From: Burkholderiales bacterium
Lineage (GTDB): Bacteria; Pseudomonadota; Gammaproteobacteria; Burkholderiales; Burkholderiaceae_C
Direction of reading: 5' to 3'
DNA length: 64,000 nucleotides
NCBI GenBank assembly: GCA_947474755.1
Contig: CANJJE010000007.1
Coordinates: 62,001 to 126,000, forward strand
Shown: in pieces, positions 36,297 to 45,364 of the stretch
Layout: each line of letters opens with the position of its first letter
How positions within the stretch are numbered: the first letter of the stretch is position 1
Notes under the pieces: model-generated
The model's input: only the letters and a program-made list of their open reading frames with translations
Database searches by the model: none
What the model was told of the DNA's origin: nothing
Position numbers and translations under genes: made by a program

Positions 36297-36431
36297 TTCC
36301 TCGCCTCACTGCAACATATACTATTTAGCTGTAGCCTAAGGGTTTGTTGACCTTTAGCTCCTGAGTTTTGGGTCTGTCGTTCATGCGGCGACTCTGGACC
36401 TTTTCTTTTTTTATCGACCTTTTTACTGAGG
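36297..36431 (+). promoter_or_regulatory. A+T-rich promoter region of the Ala-rich lipoprotein gene
   Basis: This 135-bp stretch is strikingly A+T-rich for this genome. TATACT at 36317-36322 is a good -10 candidate; a further TTGACC at about 36346 could be part of a second promoter. A long T-rich leader and GAGGA before the ATG follow. The pattern suggests strong, monocistronic expression ending at the terminator 36731-36754. Confidence 0.4.
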
Positions 36432-36707
36432 ATGAATATGAACAAGTCGCTCGTGCTGGCCACCCTGTTTGCTGCCGTTGCTCTTTCCGCTTGCGGCAAG
36501 AAAGAAGAAGTCGCTCCGGCCGTCGAAGCGGCTTCCGCTCCTGCAGCGCCTGCCGTTACTGAAGCGGCTCCTGCGGTCGACACCGCTGCATCCGCTGCGG
36601 TCGATGCCGCGACAGCTGCCGCCAGCGGCGCGGCTGACGCCGCCAACGCTGCAGCCGACGCCGCTTCCAAGGCCGCCGATGCCGCTGCGGATGCAATGAA
36701 GAAGTGA
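36432..36707 (+). CDS. small alanine-rich lipoprotein
   Basis: 91 aa from ATG 36432 (or 36438). The signal ends in VALSAC, a lipobox, with lipidated Cys about residue 21, followed by GKKEE. The remainder is almost only Ala with regularly spaced Asp (ADAANAAADAASKAADAAAD) and ends MKK. This should be a long amphipathic helix, probably a coiled coil, anchored by lipid to a membrane, in the manner of Lpp-like proteins. It has its own A+T-rich promoter region and a strong terminator, so it is likely an abundant single-gene transcript. Function unknown. Confidence 0.8.
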   Translation: MNMNKSLVLATLFAAVALSACGKKEEVAPAVEAASAPAAPAVTEAAPAVDTAASAAVDAATAAASGAADAANAAADAASKAADAAADAMKK

Positions 36708-36730
36708 TCGGTTCGCACCGAGACGAAAAA

Positions 36731-36754
36731 GCCGCCCTCGGGCGGCTTTTTTTT
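36731..36754. terminator. strong bidirectional rho-independent terminator
   Basis: GCCGCCC (36731-36737) pairs with GGGCGGC (36740-36746) across a 2-nt TC loop, followed by eight T. On the other strand the same stem is followed by five T. It ends the lipoprotein transcript and, in reverse, the bamC transcript. Confidence 0.92.
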
Positions 36755-36836
36755 GGGTAGCGGTGAATAACGCCGCTCGCGTGCCGGCGCAGCCGCAGGG
36801 CCCCAACCGCAGTCGAAGCCCTGTGTGGGCCGACCT

Positions 36837-38036
36837 CTACTTCAGGTCATCCACCAGAATCTTGGCAAGGCGAGTGGCCACATCGCTGTCTGGTACGCCG
36901 CCCTCCGCGTTCTGGACGATCACCTTGCTGCGCTGACCTTCCCCCTTGACCTGCACCCGGTAGCGGACCGCCTGTTTGGAGTCCTTCTTGTCGCTGCCGA
37001 GGCCCCCGAAATTCAGCAGCTTGCTGATCACGCCCGGCTCCTGCTTCGTCGGTGCACTGTTCTGGTCCAGGTAGCTCACGTAGTAGAAGCCTTGCGCGCG
37101 GTCGCGGTCTTCCACCGCGAAGCCGCTGCGGTCCAAGGCCAACCCGACACGACGCCAGGCGCGCTCGAAGTCGTCGTCGACTTCGACGGTGCCTGCCGGG
37201 CCATCCGAAACCATGCGCGCGCGCGGTGGCGGGGCCTCTCCAGGTACGACCAGGGCGGTGGCCTTCTCTTCCTGTGCGCCGAGTTTGATCAAGAGCCGAC
37301 GCAGCATCTCGGCTTCGAGTTCCGGCTCGGGCGGGCGCGGCTGCCAGGCGCTGCTGTCCTTGTTCAGACCGGTCAATACTTCTTCGGCTCCACGGTGGCT
37401 GATATAGATCTCACTGCCGCTGGCACTGCGTTCGACGCGCGTGCGGTAGCGGTCGCGCTCGCCGCTGTCCCAGACGGAATCGAGAACCATGCCGATCGTC
37501 GACCGGATGAAGTCCTGCGGAATCTTCGAGCGGTTCTCGTTCCACTCGGTTTCCATCACGCCGACATCAGCTTGCTCGACCGCGAGAGTGAAGCCACGCT
37601 CGGCCCAGAATTGCTTGAGCTTGGGCCACACCTGCTCCGGGGTAAGCGTGGTGACGATCCAGCGGGAGTCGCCGCTGCGCTCGATCGTCACATTCGGATC
37701 TGTGTTCGGTACCACTGCCGGCCCGCCGTTCGTGCCGCCGCTGGTGGCGCCACCAAACGATGGTGGCTGGTAGGTTGCTGCGCTGACGACGCCTGAACCA
37801 TCCTGCTTGTAACGGGAGTCGCGGGCCAGCTGAGTCAGATCCGGTGGCACTTCGAGGCCCTGCGTCTGGCCCGATTGGGCGCGGTAATCGACCTTGTCGC
37901 CTTTGAACAAGCCGCCCACCGAGGTGCAACCGGCCAAGCCGATCACCACCAATGAGCTGGCAAGTCGTCTCGCGCGCAAACCACTGTTTGATGCGGTTGC
38001 GACGCGGTCTTTTTTCATATCTGTCACGTTGTTCAT
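36837..38036 (-). CDS. bamC: outer-membrane assembly lipoprotein BamC (NlpB)
   Basis: 399 aa from ATG 38036; ATG 38018 (MKKDRV) is a good alternative since GGAG sits right against the first ATG. Lipobox VVIGLAGC. BamC layout: flexible N-terminus with DYRAQSGQTQGLEVPPDLTQL, the segment that binds BamD, then two helix-grip domains (RWIVTTLTPEQVWPKLKQFW and FERAWRRVGLALDRSGFAV). Part of the Bam complex that inserts beta-barrels. It follows dapA on the same strand, the usual dapA-bamC operon. Confidence 0.9.
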   Translation of the reverse strand: MNNVTDMKKDRVATASNSGLRARRLASSLVVIGLAGCTSVGGLFKGDKVDYRAQSGQTQGLEVPPDLTQLARDSRYKQDGSGVVSAATYQPPSFGGATSGGTNGGPAVVPNTDPNVTIERSGDSRWIVTTLTPEQVWPKLKQFWAERGFTLAVEQADVGVMETEWNENRSKIPQDFIRSTIGMVLDSVWDSGERDRYRTRVERSASGSEIYISHRGAEEVLTGLNKDSSAWQPRPPEPELEAEMLRRLLIKLGAQEEKATALVVPGEAPPPRARMVSDGPAGTVEVDDDFERAWRRVGLALDRSGFAVEDRDRAQGFYYVSYLDQNSAPTKQEPGVISKLLNFGGLGSDKKDSKQAVRYRVQVKGEGQRSKVIVQNAEGGVPDSDVATRLAKILVDDLK

Positions 38037-38130
38037 CTCCGTGGGGTGGCGGCGCAGCTGCCGCGCGTACCGTTGGTCGCCGATGGCGAAAGTAGGGACA
38101 TCTGAGAAGTGACAAGCGGCCGGGGGTCGC

Positions 38131-39012
38131 TCACAGCAGGCCTGCATCACGCATGGCCGCACTGACCGTCGCGACACCCGCCGGTGTCAGCGGCACCATC
38201 GGCAGACGCAGCACGTTCTTGCAACGGCCCAGCTGGGCCAGTGCCCACTTGGTCGGTGCCGGGCTGGGCTCGGCGAAAAGGTGCTTGTGCAGCGGCAGCA
38301 AGCGCATGTGGATGGCTGTGGCTTCACGCACCTGGCCGGCCATCGCTGCTGCGCACAGATCGCGCATCGCACGAGGTGCGACGTTGGCGGTGACGCTGAC
38401 ATTGCCATGCCCGCCCAGCAGCATCAGCGCGATGGCGGTCGAGTCGTCGCCGGAATAGATCGAGAAACCGGGCGGCCCGTGCTTGATCAGCCATGCCGCG
38501 CGCTCGATGTTGCCGGTGGCTTCCTTGACCGCGACGATGCCGGGGAGTTGCGCCAGACGCAGCGTGGTTTCCGGCTGCATGTCTGCCACCGTGCGGCCGG
38601 GCACGTTGTACAGAACGATCGGCGTGTCGACCGCCTCGGCGATCGCCTTGAAGTGCTGGTAGATGCCTTCCTGCGAGGGCTTGTTGTAGTAAGGCACCAC
38701 AGACAGCACGCAATCGGCACCGACCTGCTTTGCATAGCGCGTCAGCTCGATCGCTTCGCGAGTCGAATTGCCACCGGCGCCGGCCATGATCGGCACCCGC
38801 CCGCGGGCGTGTTCCACCGCCACGCGGATGATTTCGCAGTGTTCTTCGACCGACACCGTCGGGGACTCGCCGGTGGTGCCGACAACGCCGATGCAGTTCG
38901 TGCCTTCGGCGATGTGCCAGTCCATCAGGCTGCGCAGCGTGTCGTAGTCGACACTGCCGTCCTCGTGCATCGGCGTGACCAGCGCGACGATGCTGCCAGT
39001 GATCGGTTTCAT
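38131..39012 (-). CDS. dapA: 4-hydroxy-tetrahydrodipicolinate synthase
   Basis: 293 aa from ATG 39012 with AAGGA upstream. First committed step of lysine/diaminopimelate synthesis. Motifs: GTTGESPTV, catalytic Tyr in [12 protein letters not shown], Schiff-base Lys in VAVKEATGN, and YSGDD. Operon with bamC downstream; the methyltransferase gene precedes it by 25 bp. Confidence 0.96.
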   Translation of the reverse strand: MKPITGSIVALVTPMHEDGSVDYDTLRSLMDWHIAEGTNCIGVVGTTGESPTVSVEEHCEIIRVAVEHARGRVPIMAGAGGNSTREAIELTRYAKQVGADCVLSVVPYYNKPSQEGIYQHFKAIAEAVDTPIVLYNVPGRTVADMQPETTLRLAQLPGIVAVKEATGNIERAAWLIKHGPPGFSIYSGDDSTAIALMLLGGHGNVSVTANVAPRAMRDLCAAAMAGQVREATAIHMRLLPLHKHLFAEPSPAPTKWALAQLGRCKNVLRLPMVPLTPAGVATVSAAMRDAGLL

Positions 39013-39037
39013 GGGAATTCCTTGCAAGCTTTCGATT

Positions 39038-39649
39038 TTAGCTGGCGCGGGGAGGGTTCACGGGCCGAAGTGGATGGCGCTCCACGGCGGTGGTTCTGGC
39101 GGAAGGGCGAACCGCCACCAGGCGCTGGATGAATCGATCGGGTTGACTGGAAAAACCATCTTCGTAAGCCACCACGCGCAGTCCATGCTTTGCTGCGAAA
39201 TGCAGCAATTCCCCGCAGCGCAGCAGAAAGTCGGGATTGCAGGGTTTGCCGACACTGGCGTTCCCTTGAGCAAAGGTCTCGTAGATCAACAAACCTGAAT
39301 CCCCCACGCTTCGGGCGATATCGGGCAACAGCGCGCGCCACAGGTAGTTAGTCACTACCACGGCCGAGAAGGTTTCACCAGGCAAGGGCCACGGCTGACC
39401 TTCGAGGTCGGCGACCACGGTGCGCGCCACATCTCGCAGACCTTCAAGCGCTGCGGCGTCACGGTCCACCGCAGTCACCGTGCAACCGCGATCGTGGAAC
39501 CAGCGGGTGTGGCGGCCGCTGCCGCAAGCCAGATCGAGCACGGCGCTGCCGGCAGCCACCAGGTGAGACCAGCGACTCACCCATTCGGAGACCTTGAGGC
39601 TGGTGTGGTCGGAGGGCGGGCGCCGCTCTGGTGTCGAAGGATCGGTCAT
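39038..39649 (-). CDS. class I SAM-dependent methyltransferase
   Basis: 203 aa. SAM-binding motif [16 protein letters not shown], acidic end of strand 2 TAVDRD, motif around [15 protein letters not shown] and [11 protein letters not shown]. This fits small stand-alone methyltransferases related to tellurite-resistance/UbiE types; the substrate is not evident. It probably leads the transcript into dapA-bamC (25-bp gap). Divergent from parE. Confidence 0.8.
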   Translation of the reverse strand: MTDPSTPERRPPSDHTSLKVSEWVSRWSHLVAAGSAVLDLACGSGRHTRWFHDRGCTVTAVDRDAAALEGLRDVARTVVADLEGQPWPLPGETFSAVVVTNYLWRALLPDIARSVGDSGLLIYETFAQGNASVGKPCNPDFLLRCGELLHFAAKHGLRVVAYEDGFSSQPDRFIQRLVAVRPSARTTAVERHPLRPVNPPRAS

Positions 39650-39752
39650 GGGGGAGTGCGCGAACGCGCATGGGAATGTATGTCAGCCCCTGCGCAAGGC
39701 GGCGGGTCAGGTGCTGTCGGCGCCGTGAACCCGCTCCCTACAATCCGCCGCC

Positions 39753-41795
39753 ATGGCCAACCGCTCCCCCGCACGTTCATCCTCTGTCCCTGTTTCAAGC
39801 GCCGCATCTGCCGCTCCCTCCACTTACGGCGAAGCCTCGATCCGTGTGCTCAAGGGCCTGGAGCCGGTCAAGCAACGACCGGGCATGTACACCCGCACCG
39901 ACAACCCGATGCACATCGTGCAGGAGGTGATCGACAACGCCGCCGACGAGGCCCTGGCCGGCCACGGCAAGCGCATCGATGTGACGCTGCACGCCGACGG
40001 CTCGGTCAGCGTGCACGACGACGGCCGCGGCATTCCGTTCGGCCTGCACCCTGATGAGCAGCGGCCGGTGGTCGAGATCGTCTTCACCCAGTTGCACGCA
40101 GGGGGCAAGTTCGACAAGGGCTCGGGCGGCGCCTACAGCTTTTCGGGCGGCTTGCACGGCGTGGGTGTCAGCGTGACCAATGCCTTGTCGAAGCGGCTGG
40201 AGGTCACCGTGTACCGTGAAGGCCAGGTCGCGCAACTCGCCTTCGCCGGCGGCGACGTCAGCGAGCCGCTGACGCTGCGCAAGGCCGTGTCGTCGGCGTC
40301 TTCGGGCGACCGCAAGAGCGGCACCACGGTGCGTACCTGGCCCGATGCCCGGTATTTCGAAAGCGTCGATCTGCCGAAGATCGACCTGATGCACCTGCTG
40401 CGCAGCAAGGCGGTGCTGATGCCGGGTGCCAGCGTGTCGCTGACGATCGAAAAAACCGGCGAAGTGCAGACCTGGCTGTACCAAGGCGGCCTGCGCGATT
40501 ACCTGATGCAGACGCTGAGCGCTGACCCCTTGATCCCGCTGTTCGAGGGCGCCCACCATGCCGATGGGTCCGAGTCCGAAAACCTGGCGAACTTTGCAAA
40601 GGGCGAGGGCGCGACCTGGTGTGTGGCCTTCACCGAAGACGGCGCGCCGATGCGCGAGAGCTATGTCAACCTGATCCCGACCGTCAACGGCGGCACGCAC
40701 GAGTCGGGTCTGAAGGACGGTCTGTTCGGCGCCATCAAGAATTTCATCGACCTGCACAGCCTGCTGCCCAAGGGCGTGAAGCTGATGCCTGATGACGTGT
40801 TCTCGCGAGCCAGCTTTGTGCTGAGCGCAAAAGTGCTGGACCCTCAATTCCAGGGCCAGATCAAGGAGCGGCTGAACAGCCGTGACGCGCTGCGCCTGGT
40901 ATCCGCTTGCGTCAAGCCGCCCCTGGAGCTGTGGCTGAACCAGCATGTCGACTACGGCAAGAAGCTCGCTGAACTGGTGATCAAGCAGGCGCAGACGCGA
41001 CAGCGCGCAAGCCAGAAGGTCGAGAAGCGCAAGGGCTCCGGCGTGGCCGTGCTGCCCGGCAAGCTGACCGATTGCGAAAGCCGCGACCTGCTGCACAACG
41101 AGCTGTTCCTGGTCGAGGGTGATTCGGCCGGCGGCAGCGCCAAGATGGGCCGCGACAAGGAGACGCAGGCGATCCTGCCGCTGCGTGGCAAGGTGCTCAA
41201 TTCATGGGAGGTCGAGCGCGACCGCCTGTTTGCCAACAACGAGATCCACGACATCGCGGTGGCGATCGGTGTCGATCCGCATGCCGCAACCGACACGCCT
41301 GACCTGAGTGGCCTGCGCTACGGCAAGGTCTGCATCCTCAGCGATGCCGATGTCGACGGCTCGCACATCCAGGTGCTGCTGCTGACGCTGTTTTTCCGGC
41401 ACTTCCCGAAGCTGATCGAAACCGGGCACCTGTACATTGCCAAGCCGCCGCTGTTTCGCATCGATGCGCCAGCGCGCGGCAAGAAGCCGGCCGCGAAGAT
41501 CTATGCGCTCGACGAAGGCGAACTGAGCGCGACGCTCGACCGGCTTCGCAAGGAAGGCTGCCGCGAAACGGCCTGGAGCATCAGCCGCTTCAAGGGTCTG
41601 GGCGAGATGAACGCCGAGCAGCTGTGGGACACCACGCTGAACCCTGAGACGCGCCGACTGCTGCCGATCGCCTTCGGCGACCTTGGTTTCGCTGCCACCG
41701 TTGATTCACTGACCAAGCTGATGGGCAAGGGCGAGGCGCAGGCGCGACGCGACTTGATGGAACTGCATGGCGATGAAGTCGATGTGGACGTGTGA
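39753..41795 (+). CDS. parE: DNA topoisomerase IV subunit B
   Basis: 680 aa. ATPase subunit of the chromosome-decatenating topoisomerase. An Ala/Ser-rich N-terminus precedes the GHKL domain: VIDNAADEA, DDGRGIPFG, GGLHGVGVSVTNALS. TOPRIM motifs are LVEGDSAGGSAKMGRD and LSDADVDGSHI; the C-terminus has RFKGLGEMNAEQLWDTT. parC, its usual neighbour, is 12.7 kb downstream behind an accessory island. The last 90 bp of this gene are repeated imperfectly at 52371-52466. Confidence 0.96.
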   Translation: MANRSPARSSSVPVSSAASAAPSTYGEASIRVLKGLEPVKQRPGMYTRTDNPMHIVQEVIDNAADEALAGHGKRIDVTLHADGSVSVHDDGRGIPFGLHPDEQRPVVEIVFTQLHAGGKFDKGSGGAYSFSGGLHGVGVSVTNALSKRLEVTVYREGQVAQLAFAGGDVSEPLTLRKAVSSASSGDRKSGTTVRTWPDARYFESVDLPKIDLMHLLRSKAVLMPGASVSLTIEKTGEVQTWLYQGGLRDYLMQTLSADPLIPLFEGAHHADGSESENLANFAKGEGATWCVAFTEDGAPMRESYVNLIPTVNGGTHESGLKDGLFGAIKNFIDLHSLLPKGVKLMPDDVFSRASFVLSAKVLDPQFQGQIKERLNSRDALRLVSACVKPPLELWLNQHVDYGKKLAELVIKQAQTRQRASQKVEKRKGSGVAVLPGKLTDCESRDLLHNELFLVEGDSAGGSAKMGRDKETQAILPLRGKVLNSWEVERDRLFANNEIHDIAVAIGVDPHAATDTPDLSGLRYGKVCILSDADVDGSHIQVLLLTLFFRHFPKLIETGHLYIAKPPLFRIDAPARGKKPAAKIYALDEGELSATLDRLRKEGCRETAWSISRFKGLGEMNAEQLWDTTLNPETRRLLPIAFGDLGFAATVDSLTKLMGKGEAQARRDLMELHGDEVDVDV

Positions 41796-41805
41796 CTGAG
41801 GCTTC
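41709..41805 (+). repeat. parE 3' end, original copy of an island-flanking repeat
   Basis: The 3' end of parE and the first bases after it recur at 52371-52466, and the short core GTGTGACTGAGGCTT also at 47868-47882. Best shared blocks are GCGACTTGATGG, CTGCATGGCGATGAAGTCGA and GTGTGACTGA. It is intact here because it is coding. Confidence 0.8.
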
Positions 41806-41812
41806 GGTGGTT

Positions 41813-41876
41813 AGGGTAGGAGGCGCTCTGGACATGCTGGCCGATGGGCTGCTTCCGACCCAGGCTGCGTGAGAAC
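41813..41876 (+). repeat. 64-bp direct repeat, copy 1 (downstream flank of parE)
   Basis: Begins AGGGTAGGAGGCGCTCTGG and ends GCTGCGTGAGAAC. It matches 47994-48057 with only two C/T differences. It directly follows the parE end, so the pair parE-tail plus this flank is the repeated unit. Confidence 0.88.
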
Positions 41877-42012
41877 ACGACTCGGATGAACCGCTCCCCT
41901 GTTGGAGTGCGATCAGCGCTTTCGGGCCGAGGACCTCGCACAGTGGCCACCGGTTGAACTACCGCGCTTCGGGAGACGCACCGACCCGGCGTGGGCCCTT
42001 CGAGCACCGGGA

Positions 42013-42637
42013 TCTGTGGAAGTGAGCTGGAGACCAGGGATAACCCAAAAACACCGTGGCGCGACGGCACCACGCACCTGGTGATGAGCCCGCTGGAGTT
42101 CATGCAGCGGCCGCCCGCACAGGGGCAAGCGGCCACCGAGGTCGCCGCTGCTCAAGCGCTTTTAGCTGCGACATCACTTGAGTACAAGTTAGTCTTCGCT
42201 GAGGCTTCGCTTTCGACATCGACATGCAGCACTGCCTGAAATGCAGCGGTGAGCTGAAGATCATTGCGGCGATCCTGGAGCAGCCGGTGATCGAGAAGAT
42301 CCTCACGCACTTGGGCTGGCAAGCCAAGGCACCGCCTCGTGCGCCGGCCCGAGGCCTGGCGCTGCAAGCGGCCTGACGCTTCCCAATCGCGACAGTTCAG
42401 GCGACTCGGCGAGCCGGGCCGATGGGGTCGGCTGCTTCCGAGCGTTCGGGGGACCGATGGAAGCGAGCTGGCGACCAGGGATAACCTGCGGCAGGCGCCC
42501 AAGAATGACAACTTTGGGCTGGGCTGTCAAAGCTCAACAGTCTTGCGCCACCCTCAAAGACCGACATGCAGACGTCGAGGGCCGCGTTCGCGGCGCCATG
42601 GTTAAGGGGAAAGGGCCTTTGAAAGTCCTATCCTCGG
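42013..42637 (+). mobile_element. decayed IS91-family element: transposase fragments plus end region
   Basis: Two frames of an IS91-type (Y2) transposase are readable. At 42048-42140: TPWRDGTTHLVMSPLEFMQR then PPAQGQAATEVAAA, with the usual middle lost. At 42212-42376 in another register: FDIDMQHCLKCSGELKIIAA, then EKILTHLGWQ and a stop, the zinc-like C-terminus. The untranslated tail (42377-42637) has GCGAGCTGGCGACCAGGGAT, GGCTGGGCTGTCA, AGCTCAACAG and ends TTTGAAAGTCCTATCC. A stray tail piece is at 42013-42046 and about 60 bp of foreign, less GC-rich sequence replaces part of the gene at 42150-42210. No intact gene lies in 41796-42701. Confidence 0.75.
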
Positions 42638-42701
42638 TACCGCCGCTGGATGAAGTGGCGCGCGCGCTGGGTCGGCTGACCGGGCGCGCGCTTGGGCAGG
42701 C

Positions 42702-43571
42702 CTAGTAGCGGGACAGCGCCGCGTCGATGCAAGGCGCGGCATCGGCGCTGCCGGCCAGCAGGTCCAGGTAGTAAACCGTGCGCGTGCTGCGTTGGCGGGT
42801 CTGCTGCCAGATGTAGTCCAGCAATTGGGCGATCTGTCCGGGCTCGGTGTTCGCCAGCATCACCTCGCCGAAGTTGTCGAAGGCCGCCCAGCGCGTGTAG
42901 CCGGCGGCCTGTAGCCAAGGCAGCAGTTCCTGGAAGCCCTGGCGTTGCGCTTCGTCGTCGATCTGGCACTCGAAGAACAGCAGCGGCCTCTGGCGCTCGA
43001 GCAGCAACGGGGCCGAGCGCAGCACGTCGAAATCGAAGCCGTCGACATCCGACTTCAACAAGGCCACCGGCGCCATGTCCAGCGGCGCCAGCAGGTCGTC
43101 CAGAGTGGCCGTACGGTGGCCGTTCTCGCCCGGCTTGGCGTGCCGGCTGCCGCCACCGCCTTCAAGCGAGGCGCTGACCACGGCCTTGCCGACCATGGCC
43201 TGCAGAGTCTGAAGCCGCAGCCCCGGCAGCGCGGAACGCAAGCGCTGCGCGTTGCGCAGCAAGTAGGCATGAAACACCGGGTCGGGTTCTATGCACAGGT
43301 AGCCGAGGGCCGCGTTGCGGCTGGCCATGGCTGCCACCGTGTCGCCGCAGTTGGCGCCGACGTCGATCACCGTGCTGGCTGCGGGCAGATGACTGGCCAG
43401 GTGCGGCAGAAACCGGTCATAGCGCGGGTGCCGGCTCTGGTAGTGGGGCAACAGATGGCCCGGGGGCAGCTCGATCGAGAAAGCGCCCAGATCCAGCTGC
43501 TCAGCGGCCTCGCGGGTGCGCCAGCCCAGGTGACGGGCAAGACGTTTCAGCACAGTATTCATCGACTTCAT
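42702..43571 (-). CDS. FkbM-family SAM-dependent methyltransferase
   Basis: 289 aa from ATG 43571 (or 43562). SAM motif VIDVGANCGDTVAAM, GYLCIEPDPVFHAYL and the family hallmark LLKSDVDGFDFDVLRSA. FkbM enzymes O-methylate sugars or polyketides. It lies 23 bp after a glycosyltransferase-like gene on the same strand, so a role in modifying a surface glycan is plausible. It sits between two inverted IS91-like end sequences. The frame is open to 44246 but that part is antisense shadow of the glycosyltransferase. Confidence 0.85.
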   Translation of the reverse strand: MKSMNTVLKRLARHLGWRTREAAEQLDLGAFSIELPPGHLLPHYQSRHPRYDRFLPHLASHLPAASTVIDVGANCGDTVAAMASRNAALGYLCIEPDPVFHAYLLRNAQRLRSALPGLRLQTLQAMVGKAVVSASLEGGGGSRHAKPGENGHRTATLDDLLAPLDMAPVALLKSDVDGFDFDVLRSAPLLLERQRPLLFFECQIDDEAQRQGFQELLPWLQAAGYTRWAAFDNFGEVMLANTEPGQIAQLLDYIWQQTRQRSTRTVYYLDLLAGSADAAPCIDAALSRY

Positions 43572-43594
43572 CGAGCCAGCGCGCCAACGGGCGC

Positions 43595-44539
43595 TTACAG
43601 CACCGTGCGGATCATGCGGCGCAGCTCCTTGGCATCGCGCTTGCCGTAGACCAGGCGCAGCAGGGTGCGAAAGAGCAGGCTGTCGATCTTGCGCGCGACG
43701 ACCTCGCGCCCGGGCCAGTACTGCCTCAGCTCGGCCGCGGGTGCGTTGAGCAGCTCCGGGTTGATGAAGATGCGTCCGCCCTGGGCGCGGATGTGCAGGT
43801 TGAGCGGTACGTGCTCGCAGCACGCTGCGCCGTCGGCACCGAGGCCGGCGTACCGAGCCGTCAGCAGCGCCTCGGTGCGGTAGATCGCCAAGCCGCCGAA
43901 GGCGGAATCGACTTCCATCCAGTCGGCCGTGGGGGGTATCTGGATCATGCGGGCATAGACTGCCGCGCGGCGTGCGCTGTCGGTGTTGCCGCTGTGGCGT
44001 CCGATGAATTCGCTTTCGGCCCAGCAGTCGCCCGGGCACCACCGTGGGTGGCGCAGTGCCCACAAATCGTAGTAGGGGCCGTCGGCATTGGCCGTGCAGA
44101 CCGTCCAGTCGTCGCGCATCCAGCAACTGCCCACGGCTGCAGCCGTCAGGCCGTCGTTGATGCCGTCGAGATCGGCCACGGCGACGTAGGCGATGCGCGC
44201 CAGATCTGGGTCGGCCCGGAGGTAGTCGAGACAGGCATTGCGGCAATGGGCAAGGCGCTCGGTGTAGCCAGGGATGCGCGGTTCCAGCTGACCGAGCGAG
44301 CGAAACTCGAAACCCGGCCGGCTGGCGGCCATGCGTTGCAGCACGGCCACCGTGTCGTCGCGGCTGTCCGACTCGACCACGAACCAGCGCACGCGCTGAA
44401 AGCCCGGCAGGGCAGCGGCCAGCACCTGCACCGAATGCTCCAGCGTCCGCGCGCAGTCACGCACCAGGCCCACGACCAGCAGTTCGCGTTCCAGATCGGC
44501 CGGCGTCGGGCCGCGCAGGGCAGGGGTGACGGCAAGCAT
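43595..44539 (-). CDS. glycosyltransferase-like protein
   Basis: 314 aa. N-terminal GT-A-like strand pattern: ELLVVGLVRDCARTLEHSV, WFVVESDSRDDTVAVLQ and the acidic VAVADLDGIND that stands where a DxD motif is expected. It then has WCPGDCWAESEFIG and CCEHVPLNLHIRAQGGRIFINP, resembling proteins annotated as mannosyltransferase/CAP59-like. No TM helix. Probably cotranscribed with the FkbM gene, together acting on a cell-surface polysaccharide. The sugar is unknown. Confidence 0.7.
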   Translation of the reverse strand: MLAVTPALRGPTPADLERELLVVGLVRDCARTLEHSVQVLAAALPGFQRVRWFVVESDSRDDTVAVLQRMAASRPGFEFRSLGQLEPRIPGYTERLAHCRNACLDYLRADPDLARIAYVAVADLDGINDGLTAAAVGSCWMRDDWTVCTANADGPYYDLWALRHPRWCPGDCWAESEFIGRHSGNTDSARRAAVYARMIQIPPTADWMEVDSAFGGLAIYRTEALLTARYAGLGADGAACCEHVPLNLHIRAQGGRIFINPELLNAPAAELRQYWPGREVVARKIDSLLFRTLLRLVYGKRDAKELRRMIRTVL

Positions 44540-44584
44540 GGGGGCGCGGCAGGGAAGCGTCAGCTGGAGCAGCGCCTGCAGGGC

Positions 44585-44814
44585 TCAGCGATGCAGCAGC
44601 AGGTCGAACTCCCTGTTGCTGCGCTTGCGGCAGAGGGGCTCGAGCTCTGCCAGGCCGAGGGCTCGCGCGGCGTGCTGCCCTCATGCAGCAGGGACGAGTC
44701 TTCAGACGTGCGCCATTCGATCTCGACGATGCGGTTCTCGGACAGGAATTGCTCGATGGAGTTGCGTCGCCCCCGGATGGTCTTCCATTGGTCCAGGCAG
44801 TCGGCGATGTCCAT
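44585..44814 (-). pseudogene. short, apparently frameshifted gene of unknown function
   Basis: From ATG 44814 the frame reads MDIADCLDQWKTIRGRRNSI and EIEWRTSEDSSLLHEG, then turns low-complexity. Switching frame in the GC-rich run near 44668 gives RALGLAELEPLCRKRSNREF then DLLLHR and a stop at 44585-44587, which looks like real coding sequence. The simplest reading is a roughly 75-aa protein with one frameshift; a sequencing error could mimic this. No family recognised. Confidence 0.4.
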
Positions 44815-44985
44815 GCAAGCTCGTTGAATTTCGGCTGCGTAGTGTAGCCACGTGCTTGCGGTAGACCGGCTCCTTCAGCCCGGGTCGGCCAGCAGTTGCA
44901 GGTACGTGTCGATGTAGGTCTGCGTGGCGTCAGCCCGGTTGTAGTGCACGGCCCACGCTGAAGGCCTTTGTGCAGCAAGTGAAGA

Positions 44986-45111
44986 GGATAGGTTTTTCAA
45001 ACGCCCCCCTTTTTTTTCCTTAGCCATGGCGCCGCGAACACAGCCCTCGACGCCTGCATGTCGGTCTTTGACGGTTGCGCCAGACTGTTGAGCTGTGACA
45101 GCCCAGCCGAA
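44986..45111 (-). mobile_element. IS91-like end region, copy in inverted orientation
   Basis: Read on the minus strand it matches the tail at 42514-42633: GGCTGGGCTGTCA, AGCTCAACAGTCT, AAAGACCGACATGCAG, GTTCGCGGCGCCATGG and the end TTTGAAAAACCTATCC. The two copies face each other and enclose the FkbM/glycosyltransferase module. The rest of the gene-free stretch 44815-45364 holds nothing I recognise; CATGGC/GCCATG arms at 45170-45226 could form a weak hairpin. Confidence 0.75.
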
Positions 45112-45364
45112 ATCAGATTGAAGCGCACCAAGCGCCGTGCTTTGCCGGCTTAGCAACAGCAGAGTTGACGAACGGGACATGGCGGCCTGGCCGGGTGTGG
45201 CAGAAGCTGCCATGGCCCGATGACCGCCTGCACGCCTGCCGCAGCCCATCGGTCAAATGGCCGATCCCCTGCACCCGCGGGCTAGGCGCTCTGCCACACG
45301 CTGCACGCAAGCCACGCGACAGAGGCGTTGCGAGCGCCCGGCCCGGGCGCGACACGCAAACGCG

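Noticed and set aside
39795-41096. 433-codon frame opposite parE
   Set aside because: Same reason: codon-bias shadow of parE.
43596-44246. N-terminal extension of the FkbM frame
   Set aside because: It is antisense-register noise over the glycosyltransferase gene; FkbM homology begins at the 43571/43562 start.
45165-45226. CATGGC/GCCATG dyad near the aldehyde dehydrogenase 3' end
   Set aside because: Loop is long and the stem short; no U-tract; too weak to call as a terminator.
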